The translations under genes and the position numbers were made by a program. The notes below the pieces were generated by a model. That model was not told the DNA's origin. It made no database searches and worked only from the letters and a program-made list of their open reading frames with translations. Of a stretch of 64,000 nucleotides of DNA, positions 13,001-24,723 are shown piece after piece. The first letter of the stretch is position 1; the number at the start of each line of letters is the position of its first letter. The DNA comes from Zhengitettix transpicula (Eukaryota > Arthropoda > Insecta > Orthoptera > Tetrigidae): assembly GCA_037074705.1 (NCBI GenBank), contig CM073591.1:64095397-64159396 (forward strand), written 5' to 3'.

Positions 13001-15510
13001 TACAATTCAAGATCAACTTTGTAATATTTTACTTATTTTCATAAAAATTTGATATTTTCTACACAGGTGACACAAACTTATTAATCTTTGAATATATATT
13101 TTCTGCATACGTTTCCACAATTATCACAGATTTTATTTGACTTGTTTCCTTTACCATTTTTTACTTGACAGTTTTGACTTTGTATTGATCCCGGTAAACT
13201 AATATTATTAAACATTTCTATTTCCTTGTTTTTCTGAGCTAAACATGGACATTCCTCAATTCTTGCATAAGCTTTTGCATGTAGTCATTCCTGCTAATAT
13301 ATTTTCCTGTTACTTTTCTGAAAACAATACATGGCAATAATATGGCAGCAAGATGCAAAACATTGAAAATACTTGAACAGGCCTTCTCCTTGATGTTGAA
13401 TTTTTTGTTTCCCATATTTCATAGCATTGTAGAATGAGTTACTATTACTTCTCCATGAAGACTATTCAAGACTAATACATTTTTATTTCATTTCCCTTGG
13501 TGGAGTATCAGTGCAATTTTATTCTGTAAAGAGTATATTTCACTGTGATTCAAATTCAAAGGGATTCATTCCTCTCTTTGTGCATTGCCATTTTAAATGT
13601 TGATTACTAAATTAGTTCAATAAGGAACGTAGGTTTTCCCGGTGTAGTTGCTGGATGAAGTTTTCTCGGGATTCCAACCGGGTAGCGTAGTTTAGTAAAC
13701 ATGTTTCAATGGCTTGCACAGCCATCTTCTTCAGTTGAAGTGCCGTTCGAAGTAGGTAGGGCTGTTTATATAGCCCCGTCCGTGGTACCAGGGCACGGGA
13801 TGTTTCTATTGGCAATGGTCAGTTCGGTGGAGAATATGAACAGGTTGATGGCGTGGCAATGGGTTCACCGATCTCCCCGGTCATCGCCAATTTTTATATG
13901 GAGCACTTCGAGGATGAAGCCTTAAAATCGACCGAATTAAAACCTAGTTGCTATTTTAGGTACGTGGACGATACCTTTGTCATCTGGCCGCACGGTACTG
14001 ATGCTTTGCAAGAGTTCTTGCGACACCTAAACGGCAGACACCCCAACATACAGTTCGCTATGGAAGTGGAAAATGACGGGGAAACTTCCCTTTCTAGATG
14101 TGCTAGTTAGGAGAAAACCGGACGGCACTCTTCGACACAGTGTGTACAGAAAGCCCACACACACGGATCTGTACCTGAACGCATGCAGTTTCCATCATGC
14201 TGCACAGAAGTCAACCCTACGGTTGATACATAGGGCCCGTACGATATCGGACCCTGAAAGTTTACCGTCTGAAATTGAGCATTTGAAGAGATGTCTACGT
14301 GCCAACGGATACACCAATTGGTAGATCCGTTACGCCCTAATAATGCCAAAGAAAAAGACTCCACGGATACAACAGCATTCCTTCTGTTCTCTGGGCAAGC
14401 CACAGGACAGATTAGTAGACTCCTGTGGAAGCATAACATCAAAACGATCTTCCGCCCAAAAACAAAAGTTAAACAGATGTTACGCCCGGTTAAAGACCAA
14501 ATCGGCCTCAGGAAACCAGGGGTCTACCAAATCCCCTGTTCCTGCGGTTTAAAATACATTGGCCAAACCCTTCGTACCGTTGAGGAAAGGAGGACAGAAC
14601 ACCAGCGGCACTTAAGGTTAAAACAACCATCTAAATCAGCCGTGGCGGAACATGCACTCATGACGGGCCACAAAATTGAATTCCAAAACACCAAGATACT
14701 GGACCCAGTTAGAAATTTCTGGGACAGTATTTTAATGGAGGCTGTGGCTATTGGAACCACCCACAGCGAGGTAATAAATAGGGACACAGGTTACCAGCTG
14801 AGCAAGGCCTGGGCCCCGGCCGTTGCCATGCTACGGGGGTCCCGTACGCCGAGGAACGGGCCGGGCATTCGGGGAGTACAACCGCCGACGCGGCAACGGG
14901 CGCGCCGAGGTCGCCGGAGGCGGTTGCAATGAACATGAAACTTTTTTCTCTGTCAGAATTACCCGAAGAAATATATTTTAATTATGCAAATATTTCTTCT
15001 GGCTACAATTTAAACTTATTCCGACCACCAGTTAGAATACCAGGAAAGAACTAATCCTAGAAAGAGAGGTACAAAAGTAGTAGAAAAATAGTCAAAGAAA
15101 ATGTCAGATACAATTACTTCAGTACTAGTTATTTATGTGAAGAGCTCAGGGTATGCTATACTAAAAATTGCATAAATAACATTGATTGAAGGAGAGTATT
15201 TGAAGGTAGCAACACAAACACGTGGTCATCATTACCCCTCCAGGTTCTTAGTAAATTCTAAATTTACTCCTATATTTTTAAAGTATTGTTGCTAATATTT
15301 TAATACATTATTTAAATGACAAATTAAGTAAAAGTCTCAAACTTTTAAAGAAAAATTCCATATTCAGTGACCTAGCCGAACATTCTAGTGTTAAGTTTGT
15401 GGTTTATGTATTTGCGGTTTTTTTATTGCTATAACAATTTAGTCTAGACCAGTGTTTCCCAACCTTTTTGTCACCATGACCAACCTAAGTCTTTAACGCT
15501 CCACCCCTTT

Positions 15511-15554
<44 letters not shown>

Positions 15555-18500
15555 TTATTTCCTAAATAAGCCTAATTTCAACTTGTGTATCATGGTTCTT
15601 CTATAGTAGTAATTCTGTGCATGAACAAAGTAATAATTTATATTAATCTGAGATTGCTAAACCTAATGCCCAGTTGAGCATTTGTATGAAATGAAGTTCT
15701 TATTTAATTAAACACTCAGAGTAAGTGCTAGACTACAGTGGACAATATCTAAGGATATCGTACTTTATATTATGCCAATCTTGCCAGTGCAGCTCTATCG
15801 AAAGCTCCAAACTGAACCATCCTTATTTCAAATTGAGATACCAACAATTTTTCCATTTGAATAAGATAAATCATAGCTAGTGGTTTAATTCTATGAGAGC
15901 TAATTTTTTAATTGTCCCCCTGAACATTAATATTGCCCCCCCTGTGGGGCATGGGCTTCACATTGGGAAACGCTGGTCTAGACAAAAAAAAGTGATAATA
16001 TAAATACCACACAATGTTTCTGAAAACCTCCTTTTCTTCTAGAGCGACACAATTGCACAATTTAGTTGACATACTCAAAAGTGAAGAAAATGCAATGACA
16101 ATGGGAAAGAAAAAGGGTTAGCATAACAACAAGGGATTGTAGCAATTGTTGAGTTTCTTAGGCTCTGTTTGTACATTAATTGCTGTAAAGTTGGATTTAA
16201 TATGAAGCACTTCTGATATGTCTGGTACCTGGTTTCGTCTAAAATCTTAGCATTTTTCCAATTAAATGAATGTTTCAAATTTATGATATGTTTGGAGACT
16301 ACAGATTGTTTATCATTAGGAAGTTTGATATTGGACATGTTTCTTGATTCAGTATTGAACTTTTTTTATAAGATTTTTTTTACATCTATTCTCACATAAA
16401 TTGTGCTTTATTTGGGTGGTATATAGTTTGCAACAAGTTTCCAATAGACTAATTCCAATTATGATCAAATATCATTTTTGTTTAATAATTCTCTATATAA
16501 TATAAAACGATGAGGGATATCTGAACAATTTTTATTTATCATTTATAAGAACTAAATCTTCATTTATTCTGGTATGCATTCTAAAAGGAAAGCTTGGTTT
16601 AATACAATTCTCTATTTAATAAATAATATTTTTCAAAAAAATACTTAATACATTTTGATAAAAGGAATCTGTAGCTTTACACACAGCAGTGCGTCTTCAA
16701 TAAATTCAGACTTTTCTGTTGAAATTTTTTTGCCTGTTACAGGATTGTTTGAAGCCTTTGGCACTTTCCTCAATCTCTTGATTTGAACGACCAACATTTA
16801 AATTGGGCAGTTCTCGACTTCTGGGAAGTGTACACTTCTTACTACATTTTCCAATATAATTCTAAATGTTAAGTTTTTCAGGAGTATTGATGCACTCACT
16901 ATCTCTACCTGTTAAACATATTGCACACATAATTAAGCCATTGAGAGACTACTGTCCAGGAAGGTACTATTAATTGAATCATATAATCTACCAGAGTATT
17001 ACCAGGGAAAACCATGTGTCTTGGTATTCCTAACTCATAATTGTATTCAAAACAAAACATTTGTGTAAATGCTAAACATGCAAATGAAAATTTTGAACAG
17101 CAAGAGTTTTTCTTAAATGTGAACTATATTTTAGCATTTTATTTGTTAGTAAGACTACCCTGATTGTTACAGCAAAAAATAGAGCTACTTGACAGTCTAT
17201 TAGAAATTGAAATAGCATACAGTATGCTAAGTGATGCTAATAAAGCAGGAAACTCTGACAAACATCCTGTTGATTCATACTATGAACAACTTCAAGCAGA
17301 TATAGATGTTCTGGATAAGAATACAGAGGAATTCAGTCTTCTCCAAAAATATGTCAGCAATACACATGCAGCAACTCATGGCCAATATGAGTTGGAAATT
17401 TTGGAGGTAATTATTAAATCTTATTAAATTTTCTTTCTTTGCAGTTGAAAACACTAATTAATATTCTTCTCAAATTTATTTGAAAGACAATATATTGGTT
17501 TTTGTTGATAAAGATTTATTATGAAATATAGACTAATTAAAATGTATGTAGTCGCTTCCCTGCAGTGTGTATGTATTCAAGATGACTTTGAGAATCGAAT
17601 GTGACATAAGAATTGTGCTTGGCTTAGGTTGGTTGGGAGGTCTGTTCACCCAAACCAGCCTGGCGCATCCCCATTTACAAAGGAAGCAGCTGGCCTTTGG
17701 TAAACTCAAATTCTTGTAAAGCTAATGGCTCCAAAACTATCGGTCTACCCTCACAACATCATTGTTTCAGCACTTGTATGAACCTTCCTTGGGTCTTTCT
17801 TGCGGAGAAATTGTACAAAATAAATTTGTTGTTATCAAAATGCTAATGGATTTACATAATAGGTTGAAAAAATATATTATACTAGTATAACAACAAATTT
17901 ATTTTGTACAATTTCTCCACAGGAAAGAACTGAGGAAGGTACAAACACGTACCGAAATGTTGTCTTAAATCAATAAAAATATCATCTGTAATTGGTCTGA
18001 AAACTGCATATGTTTCATATAAATAGAAGTTAAAATACAACCTCATAAACATATTATTTAACAATGAAATAAAAATTAAGCTCGATTTTTTAAATTTTTG
18101 TTACTTATTTGACCCTATAACTCTAAAACTGTTAGTCTTACTTTTAAAAAAATTTATGCATATGTTTGTCGGAAATTTTATCAGTTCAACTTTTATGTAA
18201 AGCAATTAGCCGACTTTAAAGGCACCTCTCCCTGTAGCCCCCCCCCCCCCAACAACAATAACACTTTATTTTCATTAAAACAACACAACTGACATACCAA
18301 AGATCAACTGTGCCAATTTTCAAAACTCTGGGATTTTTTCTCTTGATTTGTCTAATGACTGAGCTATTACAGTTCTTGCATTTCTTGAACCATCTGATAA
18401 AATCAACACGGATTGCTGAAATGTGTGATATTTATTTAGCACATATTTTTGTCTGTCATTTGGCTACATATTAATTATTATCTAATATAGGTTAATGTTT

Positions 18501-21500
18501 GTGTATTTGTTTCCTCTGAATTGTTGGAATTTTGGCATATTCTTCTTCCATGGCACTACAGTCCATGTTGAACCTTGGCCTTTCCAATGAGCTTCTTCCA
18601 TCCTACACGGTCATATGCTGTCCTCTTCCAATTTCTACATCCCAGCTTCCGTAGATCCTCCTCCACTCCGTCCAACCATCTTCTTCGGTGTCTACCTTGT
18701 TCTATTTGTCCTCCTGGGGTTCCAAGTAGAATCTTCTTTGCCACCTCAGACTCCTTCATTCGTGCTACATGGCCTACCCATCTTATCCTACCTGATCATA
18801 TGATTTTTGTTACTGGAGAATTGGCATCTTACATAAACATATTAAATTTGTTTTTTGCAAAATAGTTTTTGATGTCTATTTGTTTATACATTACAGGTAT
18901 ACAAAATACATCGCTATGGGGAAGACAAAAGATATAAAACATTCAAAAAATTACCTAACAGAAAATTGTTATGGCATGGTTCAAGACTTACAAATTTTGC
19001 TGGAATTATTTCTCAGGTATGTTTTGAAAGATATAAAGAGAAACAATTTAAAGGCAATGGCTTATTTGGTAATTTTCTATAATTTTCTATAATTTTTAGG
19101 GTCTCAGAATTGCACCACCAGAAGCACCTGCTACAGGCTACATGTTTGGTAAAGGTGTCTACTTCGCTGATATGGTTTCAAAATCAGCGAACTATTGTTG
19201 CACATCACCAAATAATCCTATAGGTTTAATGCTGCTCTGTGAAGTAGCTCTTGGCAACATGTAAGTAAAAAATAATGAGAAAAATAATATAAAAACGTAT
19301 ATAAGAGAGAGACAACTTTCCTGGTGTAAATGTTGAATAAAACATTCTCGGCTTTCCAACAGTGTTAAATATATGCACAATGTGTCAATAGTGTGCTCTG
19401 CCATCATCATCAGGTGAATTGCAGTTACTAGTGTTAAAGTAACAACTATTTGCTGTTACAGATTTCAATTAATAACTTAAATCACTGAGGAAATATATAT
19501 ATAGAGAGAGAGAGAGCGAGAGAGATAGGTTGTGGCTTACCTGAAAGTGAAGTGCAGTGTCGCCTTAAGGAACTGAAGGTTGTCCGCAGCTGGCCGGTGC
19601 ATGGAATGGTGTAATACTTCTTCCTGAGGAAGGAGGCTGAGAGCCTCCGAAAATTTGAAGAACAACCTTCAGTTCCTTAAGGCGACACCGCACTTCACTT
19701 TCAGGTAAGCCACAATTACCTCTACTCTATACATTCCGTCACTAAAAACAAGTAATTGTCTTCAGTTAGACTGACTATATTTGCCTGGTCAGTGACTTGA
19801 CCCGGTGGCCAAGATGGTTAAGGTGTCTGTGTACTGAGCAGAATACGTGGGTTCAAGTCCTGCCTGGGTCAAATATTTTCTGTCTTTCCTTCTTCTTCCA
19901 TCGTTCTCTCTGCTTTGAACGTATGCTTTTCTATGTGCGTAATTCTTCGCCTGAGCATATGAATTCACATAAAGCGTAATTCTATTTATTTCTATCTTTC
20001 CTCACTATCCAAGTTTGAATGTGACTTTGTCACCAAATTAGTTCCATTTCCTTAATGGATCCTCTTAATATTGTGTTGTGTGTGTGTGTATGTATATATA
20101 TATATATATATATATATGACCGTGTATGTGGCTACTGTCTTCTCATTGATTGTTCAGTTCAATTCACTGTTAAGTCTAGTCGTGAGGATTGTTCCAACAC
20201 TTGAACAGTTTCCTCAATTTCTTGATTTAACCAACATTTATTTAAATCTGGGAGTAATTCTCAACTCTATAAATACACACTTATTTTCAAATATAATTCA
20301 AAATGTTAAGTTTTTCTGTACAGGTTAACCATATATCATATTACACACATAATAAAGCTGCCAAGAGATGGTTGTTCTGAAAAATACTCTTCAGGAAATA
20401 ATAAAATCTACATAAGAATTACTAGGAAAAGTCGTCTTGTGTATATGGATTTTTATCTCATAATAGTATAACAAACCAAGAATGTTTTATTCATAGACAA
20501 AAGTAAATTCTGTATTTTATAATTTATGAAATACATGTTTTTATTATACACCTTCAGAACTCCTAATGAATACTGATAATCTATTCAGTTGAGTTTGCCA
20601 AACCTATTTAAAAAAAGATTCACTGTACAAACCTTGATTAGTCTATTGCTATTTTTGTCTATTACATAAATTGATAATTGTCATTTACTTGATATCTTAG
20701 ATGTAGATATATTTCATCCAAGCAGAGAATGTTTTGCTTAATATGTCAATTATTTCTTGGGAATACTAAATTTGATTGTAGACATCAATCAACAAAATGT
20801 CATACCATTTAATTGCTGACTTACATTCACTGCAATTTAAAAATGAAAATATATGGACGTAACTGCCACTAAGTATTACTTGTCAACCTTATCTTCATTC
20901 CACAGTATCATAAGTTACTACAGACTTTACACCTTTTGCAATGTTGTATTATTAATAGTAATAAATTTAGCTCAAAAAGCTACAAATACATTTAAGCAGT
21001 ATATAGGTGATATAATTCAGGAATTTGTAAACAAATTTATTTAACATTAGGTTACCTCTGTTCTAGATGTATGGAAAGTGGAAGAACATTGAACGGTAGA
21101 CAAAAATAGCTGTTATCTTTTTGTTTATAAGTTATTCAAAAACAGTTTAAATGTTTCTGTTAATTTTAAATAAGTATTTTTATAGAAAATCAAAACTGTC
21201 TTAGATTTATTTCTAATCAAATCCTTTTTTTATTTAAGGTATGAGCGACCACAAGCAGATTATATTGAAAAGTTGCCCAAGGGTAAGCACAGTACCAAAG
21301 GTTTGGGTCGTACTGAACCAGATCCTGAAGAAGTTGTGGTGACAAAGGATGGAGTTGAAGTTCCTCTTGGCAAAGGTGTTACCACAAAGAAAGACAATGT
21401 TTCACTGCTGTATAATGAGTATCCTTTTAATCAACATATTCACTGCAATTTGATACTAATTATTTATCTCCAACCAGCCGTTTTTTAATTCCACCACTTA

Positions 21501-22407
21501 CTATGCATTCAGATATCCTGTCTCCTAAAGTAACTTTAATTAGTTAAAATACCATCTCATCAAAATTATATACTTTAATAATGATTCTGGGTTAGCTGGC
21601 ATGAGGCGCAGATCTTGTTTCTTTTTCTTTAGGAAGATAAAAGCATACGGTAAATGCTTTCATAAACAGAAAATATGCTAGTGACCTTCTCCAGAAACAA
21701 ATATTCTGTGCACTTTCCAACTACCCAAACCCATCCTTGATCAACACAAGAAACAGTCCACTGCTAACCTCGACCTACTCTCCTAGACTACAAACACACT
21801 ACTCCATTCTCTGCTTGGCCTGCAATCCAACCCAGATCTTAAAAACATCCTTTCCACAATACTCCCCACCTGCCTTCAGATGTCCTCCAAACCTTAGCAA
21901 TATCCTTGCCACAAAATGGTGTAATACTCCTTCCTGAAAGAGGAGGCCAAGAGCCTCCGAAAATTTGAAGAGCAACCTTCAGTTCCTTATGGCGACATTA
22001 CACTTCACTTTCAGGAAAGCCACAACCTACCTCTCTTTCCTTTCCATACTAATTACTTTTGACGTCATATCCTTACTTATCATATTCATATATATATATA
22101 TATATATATTATTAGCAGTAAATAAAGTAATTGGTATGGAAAGGAAAGAGAGAAAGCTGAAATTGAAACTTGGCATAGCCACTCAGGACCAAAGGATGTT
22201 CTTCAAATTTTTGGAGGCTCTCAGCTGGCCGGTTTTCCTTTCCAAACCAATTATTTGAACAATATCATATCCTTACTCCTATTAATAATAGTAAATATAT
22301 ATTATGAAACTTATTACCTTAACCAATTGTTCAGATACATAGTTTATGACATTGGTCAAGTCAATATTCAGTATTTACTTAAAATGAACTTCAAGTATAA
22401 GTATTAA
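3613..22407 (+). CDS. PARP1: Poly(ADP-ribose) polymerase 1, 19 coding exons, 985 aa
   Basis: Nuclear enzyme that binds DNA breaks and builds poly(ADP-ribose) from NAD+ on itself, histones and repair factors. Coding exons: 3613-3726, 3877-4018, 4543-4682, 5678-5883, 6495-6705, 6782-6984, 7064-7144, 7619-7782, 8139-8284, 8361-8412, 10815-11016, 11088-11286, 11545-11667, 12304-12510, 17173-17406, 18897-19016, 19100-19260, 21239-21418, 22335-22407. All join in frame. Zinc finger 1 has C19, C22, H51, C54; finger 2 follows in exons 3-4; the PADR1/third zinc region is exon 6; BRCT spans exons 8-9; WGR (SWGRIGT) is in exons 11-12; the helical regulatory domain is in exons 13-15; the ART catalytic fold has H835 (WHGS), Y869 (VYFADM) and E962. 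Length is near the family norm (human 1014). Introns 2 and 8 use GC donors, required by frame. The start is the conserved N-terminus before finger 1. Exon 3 could instead begin at 4531 and exon 10 could end 6 nt earlier. Intron 14 (4.7 kb) holds a PLE and a MITE. Confidence 0.96.
9445..9529. repeat. (CA)n-(TA)n compound microsatellite
   Basis: A run of CA repeats passes directly into a long TA run that ends at the first arm of the 9526-9842 palindrome. The palindrome abutting a TA tract suggests insertion into, or instability driven by, a cruciform-prone site. It lies in PARP1 intron 10. Confidence 0.9.
9526..9842. repeat. Perfect 152-bp fold-back palindrome
   Basis: Arm 1 (9526-9677) and arm 2 (9691-9842) are exact reverse complements by my base-by-base comparison, separated by 13 bases (9678-9690). 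Each arm carries the block 'CTGAAGA, A, 7-bp hairpin, GAAA', read + at 9721-9749. This block recurs near 19.62, 21.94 and 46.88 kb. The arm sequence is the same family as the terminal blocks next to Penelope-like fragments, so this is probably a head-to-head pair of PLE termini. The lack of arm divergence implies recent origin or gene conversion. It lies in PARP1 intron 10 and would form a long hairpin in the pre-mRNA. Confidence 0.95.
9891..10003. mobile_element. Internally deleted TIR element, about 113 bp
   Basis: The left end (9891-9915) and right end (9978-10003) are near-perfect inverted copies (aggagaatccattaaggaat / attccttaatggattctcct). These are the terminal inverted repeats of the 410-bp element at 46402-46811. 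The interior keeps only the sub-terminal 'caagtttgaatgtgacttt' block and lacks the tRNA-like core. TA and GT microsatellites flank it. Confidence 0.85.
12905..13000 (-). repeat. PLE terminal-repeat-like fragment
   Basis: The minus strand reads 'gccattgaaacg'-like and 'acccagatggaaacctgagaaagcc' words, paralleling the block at 13612-13815 beside the PLE. This could be a diverged second terminal repeat (pseudo-LTR) of the same insertion in PARP1 intron 14. Confidence 0.35.
13612..13815 (-). repeat. Inverted PLE terminal block (pseudo-LTR-like)
   Basis: On the minus strand the block runs through a TATA-like 'gctatataaacag', then CTGAAGA, a 6-bp hairpin (atggct/agccat) and TGAAAC, then a short repeat core. 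It abuts the first recognisable reverse-transcriptase codons of the plus-strand PLE but points the opposite way. Published PLEs often carry inverted or tandem terminal repeats, which fits. Its open reading frame seems incidental. Confidence 0.5.
13815..14935 (+). mobile_element. Penelope-like retroelement: RT C-half plus GIY-YIG endonuclease
   Basis: Three overlapping frames together read as one PLE polyprotein. 13815-14110 encodes the RT core ([19 protein letters not shown], then [11 protein letters not shown] carrying the YVDD catalytic motif). 14073-14324 continues with [15 protein letters not shown] and [12 protein letters not shown]. 14291-14932 carries the endonuclease: [17 protein letters not shown], then the arginine-rich helix and a later LMEAVAI segment. 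CSC resembles the linker zinc-binding cysteines of PLEs. Two frameshifts (near 14080-14110 and 14290-14324) break the gene, and the N-terminal third of the element is missing. Coding similarity elsewhere is good, so inactivation is fairly recent. It is GC-richer than its surroundings and lies in PARP1 intron 14, sense to the gene. Confidence 0.92.
15450..15975. mobile_element. hAT-type MITE with 8-bp target duplication
   Basis: The ends are cagtgtttcccaa (15450-15462) and ttgggaaacgctg (15963-15975), inverted with one mismatch. Both sides carry the 8-base direct repeat gtctagac (15442-15449 and 15976-15983). hAT elements have CAGNG...-type ends and make 8-bp duplications, so the assignment follows family rules. 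No transposase is seen in the 526 bp, and a TA microsatellite (15513-15551) sits inside. The target duplication is itself palindromic. Confidence 0.85.
15985..16060 (-). repeat. Copy of the 'GAAACGTTGTGTGG' repeat family
   Basis: On the minus strand it reads ...ttttcagaaacattgtgtgg followed by tatttatattatcac. This is the same family as 40640-40700, 41880-42110, 43565-43620, 43825-43870, 44080-44200 and 50370-50460. The cag/gaaacg boundary and the 'tggtatttatat' tail are shared by all copies. Confidence 0.6.
17755..17966. repeat. Inverted repeat pair with TA-rich spacer
   Basis: 17811-17836 and 17886-17920 are near-perfect inverted copies (gtacaaaataaatttgttgt / acaacaaatttattttgtac). Weaker similarity extends outward on both sides to about 17755 and 17966. 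The right arm contains CTGAGGA, A, a 5-bp hairpin (ggtac/gtacc) and GAAA at 17930-17957. The left arm has the corresponding but decayed block. It lies in PARP1 intron 15. Confidence 0.75.
18552..18805 (-). mobile_element. LINE C-terminal tail fragment
   Basis: The minus strand reads [20 protein letters not shown], then [19 protein letters not shown] and an [21 protein letters not shown] end with a stop. This basic tail follows the RT in many arthropod non-LTR retrotransposons. Only the tail survives. It lies in PARP1 intron 15, antisense to the gene. Confidence 0.75.
19310..19420 (-). repeat. Decayed PLE-terminus-like block
   Basis: Minus strand: cacctgatgatgatggcaga, then an attgacac word where other copies have attgaaac, then 'ggaaagccgagaa'. 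The order matches the block at 13612-13815. It follows directly on PARP1 exon 17. Confidence 0.4.
19527..19727. repeat. Second fold-back copy, imperfect
   Basis: Arms of about 55 bases (19527-19582 and 19672-19727) are inverted with one or two mismatches. They are the outer part of the arms of the 9526-9842 palindrome. The unpaired centre keeps a single CTGAGGA-A-hairpin-GAAA block at 19624-19652. The pair abuts the truncated left side of the TIR/tRNA element. Confidence 0.8.
19735..20072 (+). mobile_element. TIR element with tRNA-like core, left-truncated
   Basis: This is the same sequence as the full element at 46402-46811 in the opposite orientation. The right terminal inverted repeat is present at 20042-20072 with a few substitutions. 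The left end is lost against the fold-back block. It includes the tRNA-like stretch at 19799-19870 and the sub-terminal 'caagtttgaatgtgacttt' block. A GT/TA microsatellite follows. Confidence 0.85.
19799..19870 (+). tRNA. tRNA-like cloverleaf inside a TIR element
   Basis: 72 nt folding as a tRNA. The acceptor stem is gacccgg with ctgggtc. The A box is tggccaagatgg and the B box ggttcaagtcc. The anticodon arm TCTGT-loop-GCAGA has U33 and anticodon ACT, and the T arm has 5 bp. No intron and no encoded CCA. The D stem is weakened by a change relative to the copy at 51073. It is part of a repeated element, so it is probably not a working tRNA gene. Confidence 0.5.
21735..22060 (+). mobile_element. 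PLE 5' fragment with terminal block
   Basis: A proline-rich frame ([24 protein letters not shown]) is followed by the terminal block CTGAAAGA, hairpin, CTCCGAAAATTTGAAG. The later stretch to 'ctctctttcctttccatact' matches the fold-back arms. Similar ACNPTQ-like words occur near 53150. It is a short 5' remnant without RT, in PARP1 intron 18. Confidence 0.5.
22130..22262 (-). repeat. Inverted partner of the 21.9-22.06 kb terminal block
   Basis: On the minus strand this repeats the 'ctctctttcctttccatacc' and 'gagcctccaaaaatttgaag' words of the preceding block. It is separated from that block by a TA run (22087-22110), so the two form another diverged fold-back. Confidence 0.6.
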
Positions 22408-22620
22408 GGCTGTATTACAGACATTATTGGCTCTTTAGTTGATCCAGAGAACTGAAAATATCAATGGCCATTTGACTTCCATAGTTAACCAACAAATTAT
22501 ATATAATGAAGAATGTAGTCTTTCTCGGTGTAGAGAAAAAATAGTCTCCTCAGGCTTCTAACTGATGACACGAATTTAAATTACATATACATACTTAATG
22601 TATATATTGTTGTAATTGTA

Positions 22621-22626
22621 AATAAA
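22621..22626 (+). terminator. Candidate PARP1 poly(A) signal
   Basis: AATAAA lies about 214 bases after the PARP1 stop codon and is the first clear copy of the canonical hexamer downstream. Cleavage site not determined. Confidence 0.5.
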
Positions 22627-24723
22627 ACTCTGAATAACTATAATTGTTTCAAGATTGTGACAGAATAAGAATACCACTTGCTACAGTTTTATTCTATTAA
22701 TCCTTAATATATAAAGAATGCTTAATATTAGAAATTTGCAACTTCAATATTAGCATGTTATTTGGATTTTTAGTCAATTCTATTTGGTGATATATCAGCA
22801 CAGTTCCTATAGTAATGAATTCATAACATTTTTTCTGTAATACATCATATTTTACTCAACTAGAAAAATGTGAATTTATTATTAATTCAAATCTTAAGTT
22901 AATTTTAAATTATCATATTTTTAATGTTATGTATAATTAGCCAGGAAATGTTTTAAGAGTGCTGTAAATTTTTTTCTGCTTTGGTTTACTATCTCATATT
23001 TTGTAAGTACATTACATTTTTAAGAGAGATTGTGATGGTACACATATAAAGTATTTGTAACCTTTATTAAAATTATTTAGTATTGGATGTTCCTCTTTCA
23101 TAGCCGTTTGAATCAGTATTATATTTTATGTACCCCCTAATTTCATTTTCCACATTTACAATTTAATAAAATAATGGCTTCACTCTTTTTAGTCTCTCAC
23201 CTTTATTTCTAAATATTTTAGATATGCAAGATGTGGAGAGTAATTGGATGTAAAACTGTTTACTCGTAGATTTCATTATACAATGAACAAGCGGGTAACA
23301 GATATTTGTCAGCATGTAGGAATAGTTAACACACAAAGTAAATAAAAAAAATATCAGGAATAGTAGTACCGATTACTTAGGTTTTAAATGAACATAAAAA
23401 ATTGGTGAAATATCTCTGGTTATTTTTACTATTGTTCCGATATTTCTTTATCTATGCTTGTCATTCAACGAGGTTGCATCCAAAAAAAATCTGCATTTAA
23501 ATTCAAACCTTTACAAAAAATACTTTTTGATTATCAGACATCTTTGAATCGTAAGCCTTTTTTCAATGAACTCAATTATTCTTGTTCTGGCTATTTTTGA
23601 CATTCTATTAGGGTTGAAATTTTTTCTATGATGAAATTTATGTATTTCAATAGTTCCTTCAAATATTATCTTGTGCAATAAGATTTAAAGTAGAAAATTA
23701 GATTAAATTTTGATTTGTCTTTGCAGAATGTGGTAATTTGTATTAGTATATAATAATCAAATATGCAAAACTACTTATTGGTGAAAAAATATTGTGTGTA
23801 AATTAGTATACTCTTGAAAATGAGCAAAACATGAAACTAGAAAATATATATGAAATTTTCCTATTATAAAAAATTAAGAATGTGGATAGAAGGTTACCAA
23901 TGTTATTGTGAAGCCTTGATTAGATTGACTAAAACTTTTGCACAAAGCTGAAATGAGACTCGAGTGAAAGGCAAGTAATTGTAAAATGACCTGATTGTAA
24001 TGTTAGAAATTCCAGAGATTATCAAATATATCTTCAATCATACATGAGCCTTGTTAGTTATATTTAATCTATGCATAGTAGTAGTAACAAGATTTGGTGC
24101 AGACCTACTGTGGTATAGGTGTTTTCCATACTGAGAAACCCCAATGTCACATCCAAAGAAATGCAACATAGTACAAAGCTACTACTGGCTTTAGCAGTAA
24201 ATGTGACCATAAATAAAAGTAAGACTTGGTGAATTCTTACTTCCTTTCCCACAGTGCAGCTCAACTTCAAATATACTAATGATGTCTTGACAGTGTATCA
24301 GTTCGACAATTTAGAACCCAAACTTTGCATTATATTATATATTTAACTGAGCAATTTACATATTATTGTTCTGGTGTCTCAACTCTCTGCACAATTGTTA
24401 CATTTGCATACTGTGCTACATTATTGTGTATAAAACAATTGGAGGAATGGAATTACAATCATGAATGATTTTAGCTTTATTTATAGTTGTGAATAGTAGT
24501 AGAGAAACAAATTCACAGCAGTCAAGACAGTTGAAACTAACATGCACACCAAGTGTCACATTGAGTGGTTGTACTTAATTTGGTAAATGACCAAATAAAA
24601 TTTAATTCCTTCATTTCTAGATAATATTAAATGATTCTAAGACCCCTTTAGAAAGCATCACACACAGATCTCTCTTAATTACAGAGATATGTGCAAACAC
24701 TTACAATGGTCCTCCAAATAATC

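Noticed and set aside
24255..24354. Possible last PARP1 exon (VQLNFKY after a tttcccacag acceptor)
   Set aside because: It resembles QVNLKY, but the phase is wrong and the preceding YIVYD block is absent. The exon at 22335-22407 gives the full conserved ending in frame.
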